From assembly GCA_913031335.1 (NCBI GenBank), contig CAJWGI010000088.1, positions 1 through 6,181 of the forward strand: 6,181 bases of DNA. Reading direction: 5' to 3'. A program made the translations under genes and the position numbers. This DNA is from an uncultured Anaerolineales bacterium (lineage in GTDB: Bacteria; Chloroflexota; Anaerolineae; Anaerolineales; UBA11657). The notes under the pieces were generated by a model. The model was not told where the DNA came from. It searched no databases and saw only the letters and a list, made by a program, of their open reading frames with translations. Each line of letters opens with the position of its first letter. Position 1 is the stretch's first letter. Shown here in pieces: positions 4,576-6,181 of this stretch.

Positions 4576-5420
4576 TGAAAGAAAGCAGCGAGTTATCCGT
4601 GAAACCGATCAAATGCCGAAACTTGTGGCATGTTTATCCTGGAGGGTTCACTGCCCTTAAGGAAACATTTCTTGAGATCAGTGCAGGTGAAGTGGTTGGT
4701 ATTGTTGGACAGAACGGCTCTGGCAAAACTACGCTTGTCAAGCACTTTAACGGGCTACTCAAGCCTAGCAGCGGCGCGGTGCTTATTAATGGGATCGATA
4801 CGGCAGAAGAGTCGGTGTTCAACCTCTCCCGACACGCAGGATACGTTTTTCAAAATCCTAACCACCAGCTCTTCGCCACATCGGTATTGTCCGAACTCCA
4901 GTTTGGGCCAAAGAACCTGGGGCTGCCGGAGGATGAAATCTTGGCGCGCGTAGAGGAGACGACAGAGCTTTTTCAGTTGCATGCCATAATCGACGACCAT
5001 CCACTTCGACTGAGTTTTCCCCTTAGAAAGATAGTCGCCATAGCATCGATCCATGCCATGCACCCATCAATCCTCATACTTGACGAGCCTACTACAGGAC
5101 AGGATCACAACGGAGCTGCCATGGTGCGCAAACTTATACAGCAATTACGGAGTGAAGGCAAAACCGTGGTTTTAGTGTCGCACGATATGGCACTGATCGC
5201 AGAAGTTGCTGACCGCGTCGTAGCTATGTGGGCTGCAGAGGTGATTGATTCTGGTACGCCTCGAGAAATTTTTTCCAATTCGACAACCTTGAAAAAGACA
5301 ATGTTGCAGCCGCCACAGGCGACACAGTTATCTCAACGCTTGCACGGGCGAGTGTTGCCGCAGATCACCCTTACTGTTGACGAGACGATTGATGCTCTCG
5401 CCCAGGTCGCGGACACATAG
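4572..5420 (+). CDS. ecfA2: ECF transporter ATPase subunit, second, with degenerate signature motif
   Basis: 282 residues from ATG 4572, within ATGATGA at the ecfA1 stop; the neighbouring ATG at 4575 is also possible. Translation is probably coupled, since no strong ribosome binding site is seen. It is the cytoplasmic ABC ATPase partner of EcfA1. Motifs: Walker A GQNGSGKTT (46-54); Q-loop in VFQNPNHQLF, Q99; Walker B ILILDEP (167-173) with D171 and E172; D-loop TGQD (175-178); and H204 in VSHD. The ABC signature, expected as LSGGQ or the ECF variant LSxGxR, is LSFPLRKI at 147-154: the serine is kept but the glycines are gone. The surrounding frame is intact (VAIASIHAMHPSILILDEP), so this is substitution and not a frameshift. 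In ABC dimers the signature completes the partner's ATP site, so the site built on EcfA1's Walker A may be weakened. Asymmetric sites are known in other heterodimeric ABC proteins. The C-terminal QPPQATQLSQRL block matches that of EcfA1. Confidence 0.92.
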   Translation: MMKESSELSVKPIKCRNLWHVYPGGFTALKETFLEISAGEVVGIVGQNGSGKTTLVKHFNGLLKPSSGAVLINGIDTAEESVFNLSRHAGYVFQNPNHQLFATSVLSELQFGPKNLGLPEDEILARVEETTELFQLHAIIDDHPLRLSFPLRKIVAIASIHAMHPSILILDEPTTGQDHNGAAMVRKLIQQLRSEGKTVVLVSHDMALIAEVADRVVAMWAAEVIDSGTPREIFSNSTTLKKTMLQPPQATQLSQRLHGRVLPQITLTVDETIDALAQVADT

Positions 5421-5430
5421 TTGACAGCCT

Positions 5431-6181
5431 ATGGCTCACCACCTACCCATCCCCGTCACGTTTGTACCGGGTAACTCATGGTTTCACAGGTTGCACCCGA
5501 CGCCAAAACTTATCTGGGCGGTCGGGGCTCTGGTGTTGGCTTTTTCGACCAGAAATCCATTATTCCTCGCATGCTTTTTCTTCCTGGGTCTCCTGTTCGT
5601 CATTCTCGCCGGCGTACTCACGACCTATGGTCGGGTGCTAGCAATCCTTCTTCCAATTTCCCTGTCGCTGATAGTGTTTCAAGCAATAGCACCTGCTTTC
5701 CCCCAACCGTGGATACCGATCGCACGCCTCGGTCCATTCACAATCTATCAGGAAGGGATTTACAGTGGCATGTCAATTCTCCTCAGAAGTTGGGCGGGTG
5801 TGAACTTTGCGGCGCTACTAGTACTTACTACACACCCTAGTGATCTCTTCACAGCATTGCAAAAACTAGGCGTACCTCACGAACTCAATTTCATGGTGTC
5901 GGCGAGCATTCAACTGGTACCGATAGTCCAACGAGAGTTCTTAATCATCCTGAGTGCGCAGCGATCGCGGGCAATGCAAGCGACAGGTTTCGGTGCAGCA
6001 ATCCCGAGTATCGTGCCCGTTTTCGCGGGCACCATTGATCGCGTACAGCAATTATCTATGAGCCTAGCATCCCGAGCGTTTGGTTCAAAAGGGCATAAGA
6101 CCAACATTCGTGACATAAAGGTCTCAACGAAAGACTACGTGTCCGGCATCGTTGGGATGACCATAACGATCGCCGGCGCTT
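5431..6181 (+). CDS. ecfT: ECF transporter transmembrane coupling subunit, 3'-truncated by the window
   Basis: 250 residues are visible from ATG 5431, 10 bp after the ecfA2 stop, and the frame is open to the window end; the gene is probably nearly complete, as the family is about 250-270 residues. EcfT sits in the membrane, holds the S subunit and transmits ATPase movement. Seen: an N-terminal FVPGNSWFHRLHPTPKL (11-27), the usual start of EcfT proteins; hydrophobic helices at about 28-38, 44-63, 69-90 and 115-132; TTHPSDLFTALQKLGVP (133-149), the family's conserved loop; and the two cytoplasmic coupling-helix motifs with the key arginine, S-R-A at 179-181 (AQRSRAMQATGF) and S-R-A at 214-216 (LASRAFGS). 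Those motifs normally read Ala-Arg-Gly or a close variant and bind the ATPase grooves. No strong ribosome binding site is visible, so coupling to ecfA2 is likely. A 120-codon reading in another frame (5478-5840) is a shadow of this gene. Confidence 0.9.
   Translation, partial: MAHHLPIPVTFVPGNSWFHRLHPTPKLIWAVGALVLAFSTRNPLFLACFFFLGLLFVILAGVLTTYGRVLAILLPISLSLIVFQAIAPAFPQPWIPIARLGPFTIYQEGIYSGMSILLRSWAGVNFAALLVLTTHPSDLFTALQKLGVPHELNFMVSASIQLVPIVQREFLIILSAQRSRAMQATGFGAAIPSIVPVFAGTIDRVQQLSMSLASRAFGSKGHKTNIRDIKVSTKDYVSGIVGMTITIAGA

Noticed and set aside
5478..5840. 120-codon open reading beginning MVSQVAPDAK
   Set aside because: It lies inside ecfT in another frame, is not membrane-like and shows no family motifs. 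The frame from ATG 5431 carries all the EcfT motifs.

Overview
The window joins two kinds of DNA. Positions 1 to about 1530 are GC-rich and carry the end of a bacterial exopolysaccharide or glycan operon. Positions from about 1600 to the end are visibly less GC-rich and carry a cytidine deaminase gene followed by a complete energy-coupling factor (ECF) vitamin/nucleoside-type importer. By hand count, G+C is 41/60 in 541-600 and 40/60 in 1201-1260, against 26/60 in 2041-2100. The organism is a bacterium. The style of the two glycosyltransferases would fit a Chloroflexota or a GC-rich proteobacterial background, but no marker gene is present, so this is only a guess.

Layout, all on the + strand: a 5'-truncated GT-B family 4 glycosyltransferase (to 775); a WecG/TagA/CpsF glycosyltransferase overlapping it by 4 bp (772-1527); a 192-bp spacer with a -10-like element and a strong inverted repeat (1635-1668); cdd, cytidine deaminase (1720-2196); a 234-bp leader with three small hairpins and a perfect Shine-Dalgarno placed in front of an immediate start-stop (AUG-UAA); an ECF substrate-binding (S) membrane subunit (2431-3108); an unrecognised three-helix small membrane protein (3158-3496); a 230-bp spacer with two GC-rich inverted repeats; ATPase ecfA1 (3727-4575); ATPase ecfA2 overlapping it by 4 bp (4572-5420); and the transmembrane coupling subunit ecfT (5431 to past the window end). 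The ecfT frame is open to the edge and is unmistakable, although a 120-codon out-of-frame reading lies inside it.

How they work together: S, EcfA1, EcfA2 and EcfT make a full, self-contained (dedicated, group I-like) ECF importer. The adjacent cytidine deaminase turns cytidine or deoxycytidine into uridine or deoxyuridine, so the best guess for the transported compound is a pyrimidine nucleoside. That guess rests on gene neighbourhood only. The most novel points are the unknown small membrane protein encoded between the S subunit and the ATPases, the degenerate ABC signature motif of EcfA2 (LSFPLRKI where LSGGQxxR is expected), the start-stop element in the S-gene leader, and the hairpin or operator in front of cdd.
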